DNA of 64,000 nt from Niastella koreensis GR20-10 (GTDB lineage Bacteria; Bacteroidota; Bacteroidia; Chitinophagales; Chitinophagaceae), in the NCBI RefSeq assembly GCF_000246855.1, contig NC_016609.1:1426001-1490000 (forward strand). Direction: 5' to 3'. The position numbers were made by a program, and so were the translations under genes. This document shows positions 53,134 through 61,705 of the stretch, in pieces. Numbering within the stretch: the first letter of the stretch is position 1; each line of letters begins with the position of its first letter. The notes beneath the pieces are model-generated. The model was not told the DNA's origin and did not search any database. It was given only the letters and a program-made list of their open reading frames with translations.

Positions 53134-54537
53134 ATGGCATTGAGTCGCATCTGGAGCGCCTTTATTCTGATATCCATTTTTGTTGCTGTTATCAAGTTTA
53201 CCGCTACCGGTGAAAAGCAGATCTTCAGTTCCATGGTGGTAGGTAAAAAAGGCGATTCGGTGCAAGTGAAAGAAATGCCGCTTTCTGCGGCTGAACCCTC
53301 GCTGAAAGCCGCCCTTGACACCAGCGGCCGGGTGGCGGCGGGTGACCTGGTTTACCATAGGGAGGGGGATAAGGCGGTGGCTGTACGGGCACAGGCTGCC
53401 AATGGAATTATCGATACCTGCTGGGATGCAGTTGACCTGTGTCTTAAATTAATAGGGGTGCTGGCGCTGTTCATGGGTTTAATGAGCATTGCCGAAAGGG
53501 CAGGGGGCATTAACCTGCTGTCGCGGATCATTGGTCCTTTCTTCTCCAAATTGTTTCCCGAGGTGCCCAAGGGGCATCCGGCCATGGGCCATATGATCAT
53601 GAATTTCTCCGCCAATTTACTGGGACTCGATAATGCGGCTACGCCCTTCGGGCTGAAAGCCATGCAAAGCCTGCAGGAGCTGAACCCTAAAAAAGAGGTG
53701 GCTTCCAATGCCCAGATCATGTTCCTGTGTTTACATGCGGCGGGTTTTAATATCATTCCGGTAAGTGTAATTGCCATCAGGGCGGCCCAACACGCCAGCG
53801 ATCCTACGGATGTGTTCCTGCCCTGTATGATTGTTACGTTTGTGGGTACTATGACGGCCATGATCCTGGTGAGTATTCGGCAAAAGATCAGGTTGCTGCA
53901 ACCGGTGATAATTGGTTGGGTGCTGGGTATTTCTTTGGTAGTGGCCCTGCTGGTTTTGTATATCACTACCCTGGATACCGCCGGCGTTCAGTTTTTTTCC
54001 AGTGTATTAAGCAATGGGTTGCTGCTGCTGGTGATCCTGCTGATCGTATTGGGCGGACTCTATAAAAAGATCGACATTTTTGACGCCTTCATTGATGGGG
54101 CCAAAAATGGTTTTGATACAGCCATCCGCATCGTTCCATACCTGGTGGGTATTCTGGTGGCGGTAAGTATGCTGCGTACCAGCGGTACTTTCGACGTGGT
54201 GATCGATGGTATTAAAAACTTTTTTGCTTACCTGGGGGCCGATACCCGGTTTGTAGATGGGCTGCCTACGGCGTTAATTCGCCCATTAAGCGGCGGAGCT
54301 GCCCGGGGTATGATGGTGAGCGCCATGATGGCAAAGGGGCCTGATTCGTTCGCCAGCCACATTTCCGGCATATTCCAGGGCGCTGCTGATACTACTTTCT
54401 ATGTAGTGGCCGTGTATTTCGGCGCAGTTTCTATAAAGGATACGCGGTATGCCATCGGCACCATGTTACTGGCCGACCTGGCAGGGATAATTACCGCCAT
54501 TGCCCTGGCCTATATTTTCTTTGGACATCTTAATTAG
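53134..54537 (+). CDS. Fused SpmA-SpmB (nucleoside recognition domain) membrane protein
   Basis: The start MALSRIWSAFILIS (467 residues) is chosen over a GTG 54 bases upstream; a -7-like TATCTTCA at 53105 lies between them. The first half is SpmA-like with a Gate domain: GHPAMGHMIMNFSANLLGLDNAATPFGLKAMQ. The second half is SpmB-like: VPYLVGILVAVSMLRTSG, LPTALIRPLSGGAARGMM, GAADTTFYVVAVYFG. Spore maturation proteins A and B are named for Bacillus, but this fused form is widespread in non-sporulating Bacteroidota, where its transport role is unknown. It is convergent with the coiled-coil gene and overlaps its end by 8 bases. Confidence 0.93.
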   Translation: MALSRIWSAFILISIFVAVIKFTATGEKQIFSSMVVGKKGDSVQVKEMPLSAAEPSLKAALDTSGRVAAGDLVYHREGDKAVAVRAQAANGIIDTCWDAVDLCLKLIGVLALFMGLMSIAERAGGINLLSRIIGPFFSKLFPEVPKGHPAMGHMIMNFSANLLGLDNAATPFGLKAMQSLQELNPKKEVASNAQIMFLCLHAAGFNIIPVSVIAIRAAQHASDPTDVFLPCMIVTFVGTMTAMILVSIRQKIRLLQPVIIGWVLGISLVVALLVLYITTLDTAGVQFFSSVLSNGLLLLVILLIVLGGLYKKIDIFDAFIDGAKNGFDTAIRIVPYLVGILVAVSMLRTSGTFDVVIDGIKNFFAYLGADTRFVDGLPTALIRPLSGGAARGMMVSAMMAKGPDSFASHISGIFQGAADTTFYVVAVYFGAVSIKDTRYAIGTMLLADLAGIITAIALAYIFFGHLN

Positions 54538-55249
54538 AACTGGCCGGTTCATCGCCATTGATGGCGGCAAACAGGGCTACGATGTCTTTATCGAGCTCCA
54601 CGATCTTATTGTGTAATTGAACGTGTTGATCGAGAAAGGCGGCGCGCGCTTCATACATTTTGTCAACGAAATCGATCAGCTCACAAAATGCCCCTCTGAA
54701 GTCATCAAAATTCTCATCCAGCGTGCAGATATCGATCTCCATGTTTTTGTAATCTTTGATGATAGGGGAGAAGTAGTTATCGTCGAACACATCGAACAAC
54801 TGTTCCAGTTGTTCCTGTTGTTTTGCAACGGTGGCATACTCCTGTTCTGCAGCCCGCAATCCATCAATGTAGGCATCGTAAGTGTGATTAAAGTTATGCA
54901 GCTGCGTTAGCAATGGCTGGGTATCGTAACAAACGCGTTCGCTTTCATCAATCGATTCTATCTCCGTATCTGTAAGCGGACCGCCTTCCTGCAGGTAATG
55001 CAACATGGGCGTTAGTAAAAGGTATTCGTTTTGCAGGTTATTAACGAGGCCCTGGCATTGTTGCAGTATTTTATCAGTGCCTGTATAATAAGTGTGTAAC
55101 CGGGTCAGTACGTCTTTATATGCCTGTGACCCATTGTGCAGCTCCACATATTTTTCTATCGCCTCCTGTTCCAGCGCGCTTAAAGGCGCTTCACTTACAT
55201 AATCCAGCTTAATAACATGGAAAGGGTGGTCAATGATCGTTGGTTTCAT
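54530..55249 (-). CDS. Coiled-coil protein of unknown function
   Basis: With the start MKPTIIDHPFHVIK (239 residues; an alternative ATG is three codons upstream), the protein is acidic and almost wholly helical, with long stretches such as AEQEYATVAKQQEQLEQLF and KMYEARAAFLDQHVQLHNKIVELDKDI. There is no signal peptide, membrane helix or recognisable domain. The 3' end overlaps the convergent spmAB gene by 8 bases. It may be a cytoplasmic structural or regulatory factor. I do not recognise a family. Confidence 0.75.
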   Translation of the reverse strand: MKPTIIDHPFHVIKLDYVSEAPLSALEQEAIEKYVELHNGSQAYKDVLTRLHTYYTGTDKILQQCQGLVNNLQNEYLLLTPMLHYLQEGGPLTDTEIESIDESERVCYDTQPLLTQLHNFNHTYDAYIDGLRAAEQEYATVAKQQEQLEQLFDVFDDNYFSPIIKDYKNMEIDICTLDENFDDFRGAFCELIDFVDKMYEARAAFLDQHVQLHNKIVELDKDIVALFAAINGDEPASSN

Positions 55250-55350
55250 ACGCACCATTTTACGGTCTTATAAAGCTACCGAATATTTGATGTAACCGGC
55301 ATAAAAAGTTCCCGCCTTCATTTTCAAGGTGTTTGGTGTACACGAAATGC

Positions 55351-55380
55351 AAAAGTCCCCCGGTACATCGGGGGACTTTT
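55351..55380. terminator. Bidirectional terminator after susD
   Basis: AAAAGTCCCCCG/CGGGGGACTTTT (12-bp perfect stem, 6-nt loop) lies 36 bases past the susD stop. A and T runs on both sides allow action in both directions. Confidence 0.9.
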
Positions 55381-55415
55381 TATACGTTATAATACCGTTG
55401 ACCGTAATACGAAAA

Positions 55416-57056
55416 TTACCAGTTCGGATTTTGCATGCTGCTTTGCATATCGAGTGGGTATAACAGGATCTGGGCCGTTGGAACCGGTGACAGATAATGT
55501 TTGTTATCCAGGAACACCCTTGAACTGGCTGCATCATATACCATCAGATACCCTGCGGCATTCAATTTTATTGAACTGTTGGCCGGAACTTTGGCGCCCA
55601 GGGTGATGTCGGGGTTCGTAGTGGTAGTCATCTTCTGGCCTTTTTTCCAGCGCATAAGGTCCTGGTAACGGAAGCCATCCATCATCAGTTCAACCCTTCT
55701 TTCACGACGGATTTCCCAAATGAGGGAGGATACATCTGCATCTTTATTAGGATCGGTAAAACCAGGATCTACGGTCAATGGCGCTACGCCGGCCCTTGCT
55801 CTCAGTTTGTTAATAGTATTATCCAGATCGGCCTGAGTTATTGTGCCCAGTTCGGCAGCCGCTTCTGCATAATTGAGATATACCTCTCCTAAATAGAACA
55901 GGGGTGCATCGGTAAGATTCTGGTTGGCTCCGGTTTGAATGATCTTCATCGTATTCGTATCTGGCAGGAACTTGGTAACCCTGTAACCTGTTGTTGAACT
56001 AAGGGTGTTTTTCACATGCCCCTTGTAATACAGATCGGTTGTATCGATGGAGAGTTTTAACCGTTTATCGCGGTTGGCCAGGGTGTTATTAAGACTGGCA
56101 TCGCCCTGGTATAAAGCAGACAATGCGATCGGTTTTCCATCAGCACATAAATAAGCATCTACTGCCGATTTATTGATGCCACTGATGATGGTGCTGCTGT
56201 ATAAATAGTTGATGGTAGAATGCGCGAGGTAAGTCGCTTCGTATCTTTTATACAGCAATACTTCTTTGTTGTTGTCCAGCTTATCGGCATTATAAATGCT
56301 CTGGTAGTTTGCGTTAAGCGCATAAGCGGGCTTTAACAGGGCGCCGGCGGCATCTTTGGCTGCCTGCAGAAATTTATTGGCATCAGCTGTAAGACCCAGT
56401 TCTGTATGATATTTGCGATAGGTGCCTTCATATAAACAAACCCTTGCTTTAAGCGCCAGCGCCACATCTTTGTTAACGGTATTCACCTGGTCGGTAACAC
56501 GTAAATTGTTAACCGCGAAATTCAGATCTTCCAGAACGCTATCCATAACCATTTTCCGGGGATCGCGGGGTTTATACAGTTGAGCGCTGTCGCCTGCATC
56601 TACTGAACGACCATACCAGGGTACATCACCAAAGTTTTGCACCAGTCTGAAATATTGCAGCGCACGAAAAAAACGGGCAATACCCTTCCAGTGATTCTTT
56701 GCTTCATCGTTCATGGGTACAGCGTCTATGCGTTCCAGCATAATATTTGCCTTTCGCACCATGGTAAACGTCCAGTCGCCATTGGTTGCCGGTGCTGTTG
56801 CCGCATAGGGAGTGAGCGTACTCGCACACTGGTCGTCGTTGAAGGTGGTGAAGTAAAAATCGCCATTGGTACTGCTGCCATTACCAAAACCGGGAAACAT
56901 ATTATAGAACTCCCAGTTATAGGTGCGTACATTGTTTTCGTTCTTCCAGAAATCAGGATCCGACAATGAATCCAGGTTGGAAACATCGATATACTTTTTA
57001 CACGATGTACCTGCCAGTAGCAGCAACAGGTACAAAAAAGCCTTATTTAATTTCAT
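55416..57056 (-). CDS. SusD/RagB-family nutrient-binding outer-membrane lipoprotein
   Basis: The 546-residue protein has lipobox L-A-G-T-S-C at residue 19 and the SusD alpha-helical TPR scaffold. N-terminal hallmarks are DVSNLDSLSDPDFWKNENNVRTYNWEFYN and AKNHWKGIARFFRALQYFRLVQNFGDVPWY. The C-terminal RagB/SusD block has RRERRVELMMDGFRYQDLMRWKKG. It forms the lid of the SusC channel at the cell surface and binds the oligosaccharide or peptide. No glycoside hydrolase is in the window, so the substrate is not readable. Confidence 0.96.
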   Translation of the reverse strand: MKLNKAFLYLLLLLAGTSCKKYIDVSNLDSLSDPDFWKNENNVRTYNWEFYNMFPGFGNGSSTNGDFYFTTFNDDQCASTLTPYAATAPATNGDWTFTMVRKANIMLERIDAVPMNDEAKNHWKGIARFFRALQYFRLVQNFGDVPWYGRSVDAGDSAQLYKPRDPRKMVMDSVLEDLNFAVNNLRVTDQVNTVNKDVALALKARVCLYEGTYRKYHTELGLTADANKFLQAAKDAAGALLKPAYALNANYQSIYNADKLDNNKEVLLYKRYEATYLAHSTINYLYSSTIISGINKSAVDAYLCADGKPIALSALYQGDASLNNTLANRDKRLKLSIDTTDLYYKGHVKNTLSSTTGYRVTKFLPDTNTMKIIQTGANQNLTDAPLFYLGEVYLNYAEAAAELGTITQADLDNTINKLRARAGVAPLTVDPGFTDPNKDADVSSLIWEIRRERRVELMMDGFRYQDLMRWKKGQKMTTTTNPDITLGAKVPANSSIKLNAAGYLMVYDAASSRVFLDNKHYLSPVPTAQILLYPLDMQSSMQNPNW

Positions 57057-57086
57057 ATACAGAAATTATAATGATTAGTTAGATGG

Positions 57087-60000
57087 TTAGTAGGTGATCT
57101 GAATGCCAAATGAATACGTACGGTTGAAAGGATATACCCTGCCTGCATAAGAAGCAGCAATGGCATTATCCGTCATTTCCGGATCGATAGGTGCACCTAC
57201 ATTTGAAATCTCAGCCAGGTTCTGTCCGCTCAAATAAAACCTTACTTTCGTTACCTTATATTTTGAAAGTATACTGGCTGGCATGGTATAACCGATTGAT
57301 ACGTTCTTCAACCGGCAATAGGCCAGGTTCATCAGGTATTTTGTTTGGGGGAAAAAGTTATTGCTGCCTGCTGATAAACCGGCAATACCGCCTGCATTAC
57401 CAGGGAAAAGGGCCGGGTAGCGGGCGTTTGGATTGTCGGGTGTCCAGTAATCCAGTTGATTCTTGTATAAGATATCGAGGCTCTGGTACATGGGCAGCAC
57501 GGTATTTCCAATGCCCCACCAGCTGCGTTGGCCAACACCCTGAATAAAGATGTCTACATCGAAGTTTTTCCAGCTGCCGCCAATACGGGCGTTATAAATA
57601 TAACGGGGTTGGGTATTGCCTATCACTTTCAGATCGCCATGATTGGCCAACGTCATGCCGCCGGCGCTAACAGTGTCGTTCCCATCCAGGTCTTTATATT
57701 TGATGTCTCCTGCGCCCAGCACAAATTTGCTGTTTGTTATCAGCTTCTGTTGTGAAGGCGATTTGGCTACATCGTCTGCTGAGGTAAAGTACCTGTCGGT
57801 TTCAAAACCCCAGATCTCACCATAGGTTTTTCCTTTATAGTTAACGGAGTTTATGATCGACATACTTGGGTTATCCCATTTGGTAAACACCGTTTTGTAG
57901 TCGCTGAAACCAAGGGTACCATAGATTGCAAATTCTTTTGCAATAGTATAATTGGCATCGATGTTTATTTCATAACCACGGGTACGGAAGTTACCGGCAT
58001 TTATCTTTGGGCCGGAGGCGCCGAAAGTAGCAGGCACCGAGGTGTTCTGGATCATTCCTTTGGTATTGCGCTCGAACCAGTCAACCGTAATGCCAATGTG
58101 ATTATCGAGAATGCGGGCATCCAGACCAAAATCGAGGGTGCTTACCCGTTCCCATTTTAAATTGTTGGGAACAGCTATTGGTTGTTGAACGCTTTGAGCA
58201 GAAGTTCCTGAACTGGTTACCCAGTTTGCCGTAGTACCCGCCATTACCCGTTGATAAACGCTTTGGCCGGTTGTGCTTACATCCTGGTTGCCCAGTTCTC
58301 CGTAAGAAGCACGGAACTTCAGATCGCTTACATACGGTTTTGAAAAGTCCATAAAATCTTCCTCGCTGATGCGATAGCCAACAGACGCGGATGGGAAAAA
58401 TGCCCAACGGTCTTGCGGCGGGAACAGGGAGGAGCCGTCGTAACGGCCATTCAGTTCCAACAGGTATTTTTCTTTATAATCGTAGTTGATGCGGCCAAAA
58501 TATCCGGCAAATGCTTTTTTACCGTGTCCCAGGTTGCTCCAGCCAATAGGAACGCCTGCACCGGAACTTCCTGCGGCCTGGTTGCCATAAGCTGTATTGA
58601 ACTCAGCCTGTCCGGGATCCAATAAGCCGTTTTTGCTGGCAACAAAGGCTATGTTCTCATCGTCTTCGGCATTGAAACCGCCAATCAGTTTCAGGTTATG
58701 ATCGCCAAATTTATCAGTGTAAGTGGCAAAACTGTTCAGGGTGTTAACCTTTACGCGGCCACTGGTATAGTTTAGTACATTCTGTGAGGCTGAGGAAATA
58801 TCTGTCAGGTTAAGCGCACCGGCTGTCCAGTAATCCCAGGCAATAACAGGGCCGCCTGCATCATTACGTAACTGGTTGTCGCGGCCTATAGTATAATCGG
58901 TACGGATGTTTAATTTTTTGGTGATCTTGATGGTAGCGCCCAGGTCTAAACGCTGATAGTTACTGGTAGCTTTGCCTTTGCTGGCAGCAGCCAGGTACGC
59001 AGAGTTGGTACGAAAATATTTACCCTGGTAGGTGCCATAAGGAAAATAAGCGCCCCAGCGCCAGAAATAATACCAGTAGTCCTGATAGCTGTACGGATAA
59101 TCATATTCGTAATTGCGGTACAGGGTTTTAACACTTACATCGAGCCAGTCGGTAACGCTGGCATTAACACTGGCGGTTACGTTGTATTTTTTTACGGCTT
59201 CCGGGTTCATTTTCATGATACCGTTATCCTTACTGTATCCGGCTGAGAGGTAATAAGAAATTTTTTCGCTGCCACCGGTAATACTCAGGGTATGCAACTG
59301 GGTCTGGGTGAATTTTTCCAGCATTTCTTTTTTGGGGTCCCATACTTTATAGAAGTAGGTTTTGCCATCTGGCCGGATGTCCCAATCCTCACCTTTTACC
59401 ATCTCCAGTCCGTTCTTACCGGCATAATTATTCTTCCAGTTAATAATGCCTTCTCTCAATGTATCCAGGTTCATCCCAAATGTTTCCGGTGTCATTCCCG
59501 CTCTTTTCGCCGCTATGGAAAGCCCCGCTAACTCATCAACGGGGTCGGCAAAGTCGGGAAGAATGGTTGGTTTGTTCCAGCCAAAGTTATTGGTGTAGGT
59601 AATGGCGGCCTTTTGATTTTTGCGGCCCGATTTTGTTTTAATTATTATTACCCCAAAAGCAGCGCGGGCGCCATAAATAGAGGCAGATGCCGCGTCTTTC
59701 AGCACAGAAATGCTTTCAATGTCCTGGGGGTTGATGATGGAAAGATCGTCTGTTTGCACGTTGTCAACCAGGAGCAGCGGGCGGCCGCTGCCGTTAATAG
59801 AACCAACACCGCGGAGTGCTACGCTGGCGCCGGCAGTTAAACCACCACTGCCGTATTGAATAGTTAAACCGGGAACAATACCCTGTAACGCCCTTGTCGG
59901 GTCGTTCAGCGGCTTGCCGCCAAAGGTTTTGTTTACATCAACAGCTGTTACGGCGCCGGTAAGGTTGGCTTTCTTTTGGGTGCCATAAGCTACTACCACC

Positions 60001-60311
60001 ACCTGGTCCATGGCTGCATTAGCTTCCAGTTCAATCTTGTAAGAAGTTGTTCCGGATGTAACCGTAACTCTTTGGGTCTTAAACCCGATATGAGATACTT
60101 CAAAGAATTCGTCGCCATCCAGGGTTAGGGTGAATTTCCCGTTTACATCAGATACCGCTCCTTTTTTGCTTTTGCCGGAGAGTATGTTTGCACCAGGAAG
60201 AGGGAGTTGTGATGATTTGTCGTACACCTCCCCGCTTATTGATTGTCCGAATGCAGTACCCATAAAAGAGCTGCATAGCACAATCAGTGCAAGGAAATAG
60301 GCTTTTCTCAT
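57087..60311 (-). CDS. SusC/RagA-family TonB-linked outer-membrane transporter
   Basis: The 1074-residue protein has a signal peptide (1-22), a carboxypeptidase-regulatory-like domain (23-105: SGEVYDKSSQLPLPGANI), a plug domain (115-235) with the SusC signature VVVAYGTQKKANLTGAV and LKDAASASIYGARAAFGVIII, and a 22-strand barrel to the end. The C-terminus YSFGIQITY has the aromatic terminal residue needed for outer-membrane insertion. With SusD it imports oligosaccharides or peptides, driven by TonB. The susD gene follows after 30 bases. A DeoR-type regulator lies upstream in the same direction. Confidence 0.96.
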   Translation of the reverse strand: MRKAYFLALIVLCSSFMGTAFGQSISGEVYDKSSQLPLPGANILSGKSKKGAVSDVNGKFTLTLDGDEFFEVSHIGFKTQRVTVTSGTTSYKIELEANAAMDQVVVVAYGTQKKANLTGAVTAVDVNKTFGGKPLNDPTRALQGIVPGLTIQYGSGGLTAGASVALRGVGSINGSGRPLLLVDNVQTDDLSIINPQDIESISVLKDAASASIYGARAAFGVIIIKTKSGRKNQKAAITYTNNFGWNKPTILPDFADPVDELAGLSIAAKRAGMTPETFGMNLDTLREGIINWKNNYAGKNGLEMVKGEDWDIRPDGKTYFYKVWDPKKEMLEKFTQTQLHTLSITGGSEKISYYLSAGYSKDNGIMKMNPEAVKKYNVTASVNASVTDWLDVSVKTLYRNYEYDYPYSYQDYWYYFWRWGAYFPYGTYQGKYFRTNSAYLAAASKGKATSNYQRLDLGATIKITKKLNIRTDYTIGRDNQLRNDAGGPVIAWDYWTAGALNLTDISSASQNVLNYTSGRVKVNTLNSFATYTDKFGDHNLKLIGGFNAEDDENIAFVASKNGLLDPGQAEFNTAYGNQAAGSSGAGVPIGWSNLGHGKKAFAGYFGRINYDYKEKYLLELNGRYDGSSLFPPQDRWAFFPSASVGYRISEEDFMDFSKPYVSDLKFRASYGELGNQDVSTTGQSVYQRVMAGTTANWVTSSGTSAQSVQQPIAVPNNLKWERVSTLDFGLDARILDNHIGITVDWFERNTKGMIQNTSVPATFGASGPKINAGNFRTRGYEINIDANYTIAKEFAIYGTLGFSDYKTVFTKWDNPSMSIINSVNYKGKTYGEIWGFETDRYFTSADDVAKSPSQQKLITNSKFVLGAGDIKYKDLDGNDTVSAGGMTLANHGDLKVIGNTQPRYIYNARIGGSWKNFDVDIFIQGVGQRSWWGIGNTVLPMYQSLDILYKNQLDYWTPDNPNARYPALFPGNAGGIAGLSAGSNNFFPQTKYLMNLAYCRLKNVSIGYTMPASILSKYKVTKVRFYLSGQNLAEISNVGAPIDPEMTDNAIAASYAGRVYPFNRTYSFGIQITY

Positions 60312-60347
60312 AAAGTGTTAATTTATTAGTTAGTAGGAAAGTGCATA

Positions 60348-60361
60348 TACGCAAAGGCGTA
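60348..60361. promoter_or_regulatory. Candidate operator upstream of susC
   Basis: TACGCAAAGGCGTA is a perfect TACGC-N4-GCGTA dyad, 37 bases before the susC start. CGCAAA-type motifs occur also in front of deoR. Confidence 0.45.
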
Positions 60362-60417
60362 ACAGTTCTGGTTTTTTCTGTTGACTGGAGATTGAGCTTT
60401 GAGGGAGTAGCAGTTTA

Positions 60418-61167
60418 TTACAGCACCTGAATGCCGGCGTCGATGTACGGTTTTAACACCGGTGAATCGGGTGGCAGTTCAGTGATCAATATGTCTATGT
60501 CTGAAATGTTGCAGATGTGAATGGGCTGCAGGGTGTTGATCTTTTCTGAAATGGTGCAGCACACTACTTTTTGTGAAGAGTCGATCATGATCTTCTTCAA
60601 CTGCGCGATTTCCCAATCGTTTTCGGTGGTGCCGCGTTTTATATCAATAGCATTGATGCCCAGGAAGCACAGGTCGGCATTTATATTCCTGATTTTGGCG
60701 ATGGCTTCTGCGCCAATGGTGATTTTGGCATTCTTCGACACGCGGTCGCCGATCATTACCACTTCAATATTGGGATGTTGCATGTATTCGAGAATGGCGG
60801 GAATACTGCCTGAAATAAAGGTGGCGCGTAATGCCGGAGGAAGGGCCCGGGCCATTTCAATAATGGTAGTGCCTCCGCTGGTAAGCACAAACATGCCATC
60901 CTGGATAAGGGCTGCGGCTTTTTGCCCAATAATCTTTTTCTGGTCCTGCGAATACACGCTTAAACCGGAATAAGTCACGTCGTTAAAAGAATGCGAAAGG
61001 GCGCCACCATGAACTTTAATGAGTTTGCCTTCTTCATTCAATTCCATTAAATCGCGGCGGATGGTGTCTTCCGACACCCGGATCTCATGACTCAGCAGGG
61101 AAGAAAGTACTTTATTGTGCAGGTTTACCTGATGCAGGATATATGCCTGACGTTCTTTTTTCAGCAT
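60418..61167 (-). CDS. DeoR/GlpR-family transcriptional regulator
   Basis: The 249-residue protein has an N-terminal DeoR helix-turn-helix (RQAYILHQVNL, then HEIRVSEDTIRRDLMELNEEGKLIKVHGGAL) and a C-terminal sugar-phosphate-sensing DeoRC domain (DGMFVLTSGGTTIIEMARALP, LCFLGINAID, ELPPDSPVLKPYIDAGIQVL). Members repress sugar-use genes and are released by a phosphorylated sugar. It lies 106 bases upstream of susC in the same direction, so it very likely controls that locus. It has its own -7 box and possible operators. Confidence 0.93.
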   Translation of the reverse strand: MLKKERQAYILHQVNLHNKVLSSLLSHEIRVSEDTIRRDLMELNEEGKLIKVHGGALSHSFNDVTYSGLSVYSQDQKKIIGQKAAALIQDGMFVLTSGGTTIIEMARALPPALRATFISGSIPAILEYMQHPNIEVVMIGDRVSKNAKITIGAEAIAKIRNINADLCFLGINAIDIKRGTTENDWEIAQLKKIMIDSSQKVVCCTISEKINTLQPIHICNISDIDILITELPPDSPVLKPYIDAGIQVL

Positions 61168-61189
61168 AATCTGTTAGTTGGTTTCAACC

Positions 61190-61197
61190 CAAATATA
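61190..61197 (-). promoter_or_regulatory. -7 box of deoR-type gene
   Basis: TATATTTG on the minus strand matches TAnnTTTG, 22 bases before the start codon. Confidence 0.55.
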
Positions 61198-61208
61198 ACA
61201 GGAATACG

Positions 61209-61262
61209 GCATAAATGCGCAAAAACAGGATTATTTATGCGTGATTAGCGCAAAATAAAGCG
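61209..61262. promoter_or_regulatory. Candidate DeoR operator cluster
   Basis: GCATAAAT (61209-61216) and ATTTATGC (61233-61240) form an inverted pair over the -33 region. TGCGCAAAA and TAGCGCAAAATA are two direct copies of a CGCAAA motif (61216 and 61246), followed by GCGC. The susC dyad shares CGCAAA. Autoregulation by the DeoR protein is inferred. Confidence 0.45.
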
Positions 61263-61349
61263 CTGAAATGGCTATTTTCTTATTATTAATGCGGGTATTT
61301 GCGTTAATGATATATGTAGGACGTATGTTTTTAAGATTGGGCCGCAGGA

Positions 61350-61413
61350 GTTGACAAGGCAAGTTAGCCGGGTTAGGCGTGTTGATAGGGTTGATAAAGT
61401 TGACAAAGTTGAT
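61350..61413. repeat. GTTGATAAAG-type block
   Basis: At least six imperfect 9-bp units (GTTGACAAG, GTTGATAGG, GTTGATAAA, GTTGACAAA, GTTGATAGC). Third copy of the family also found at 5949 and 34345. Confidence 0.7.
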
Positions 61414-61524
61414 AGCGGGGCGTGTCATTACCGGGGTTGGTTCTGGTAAGCTCCTCCATTGTGTCGCATTTGATAAATATGTGTTACGACGGTATTCCCT
61501 ACATGTTTCGATCCTATATAGGAA

Positions 61525-61579
61525 CGAGACATATACGAGACATATACGAGACATGTACGAAATATGTACGGGACATTGG
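61525..61579. repeat. Five-unit 11-bp tandem array
   Basis: CGAGACATATA twice, then CGAGACATGTA, CGAAATATGTA and CGGGACATTGG: five units of exactly 11 bp with decreasing identity. Confidence 0.75.
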
Positions 61580-61643
61580 TAATACCGGTACGAACCCCAC
61601 CCGGAGATGGGCAGAAACTACCGGCCAATGAACCGGCAAACAG

Positions 61644-61663
61644 AGAACTTAGAACTAAGAACC
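61644..61663. repeat. GAACTTAGAACTAAGAAC block
   Basis: Short member of the TTCTAAG/CTTAGAA family seen at length in the ychF leader. Confidence 0.5.
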
Positions 61664-61672
61664 TGCTATTCT

Positions 61673-61702
61673 GGTTAACTGATCAACTCGTTAACTGACC
61701 AA
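61673..61702. repeat. GGTTAACTGATCAACTCGTTAACTGACCAAC block
   Basis: Imperfect 7-8-bp words GTTAACT and GATCAACT in direct and inverse order, related to the hairpin at 16287-16326. It abuts the end of the small barrel gene and may act as its terminator. Confidence 0.6.
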
Positions 61703-61705
61703 CAG

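Larger units (their letters stand above)
61168..61705. other. Repeat-rich spacer between deoR and the small barrel gene
   Basis: This 538-base spacer holds the deoR promoter and operators, a GTTGATAAAG-type block (61350-61413), an 11-bp tandem array (61525-61579), a GAACTTAGAACTAAGAAC block (61644-61663) and a GTTAACTGATCAACTCG block (61673-61702). No gene was seen. Confidence 0.65.
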
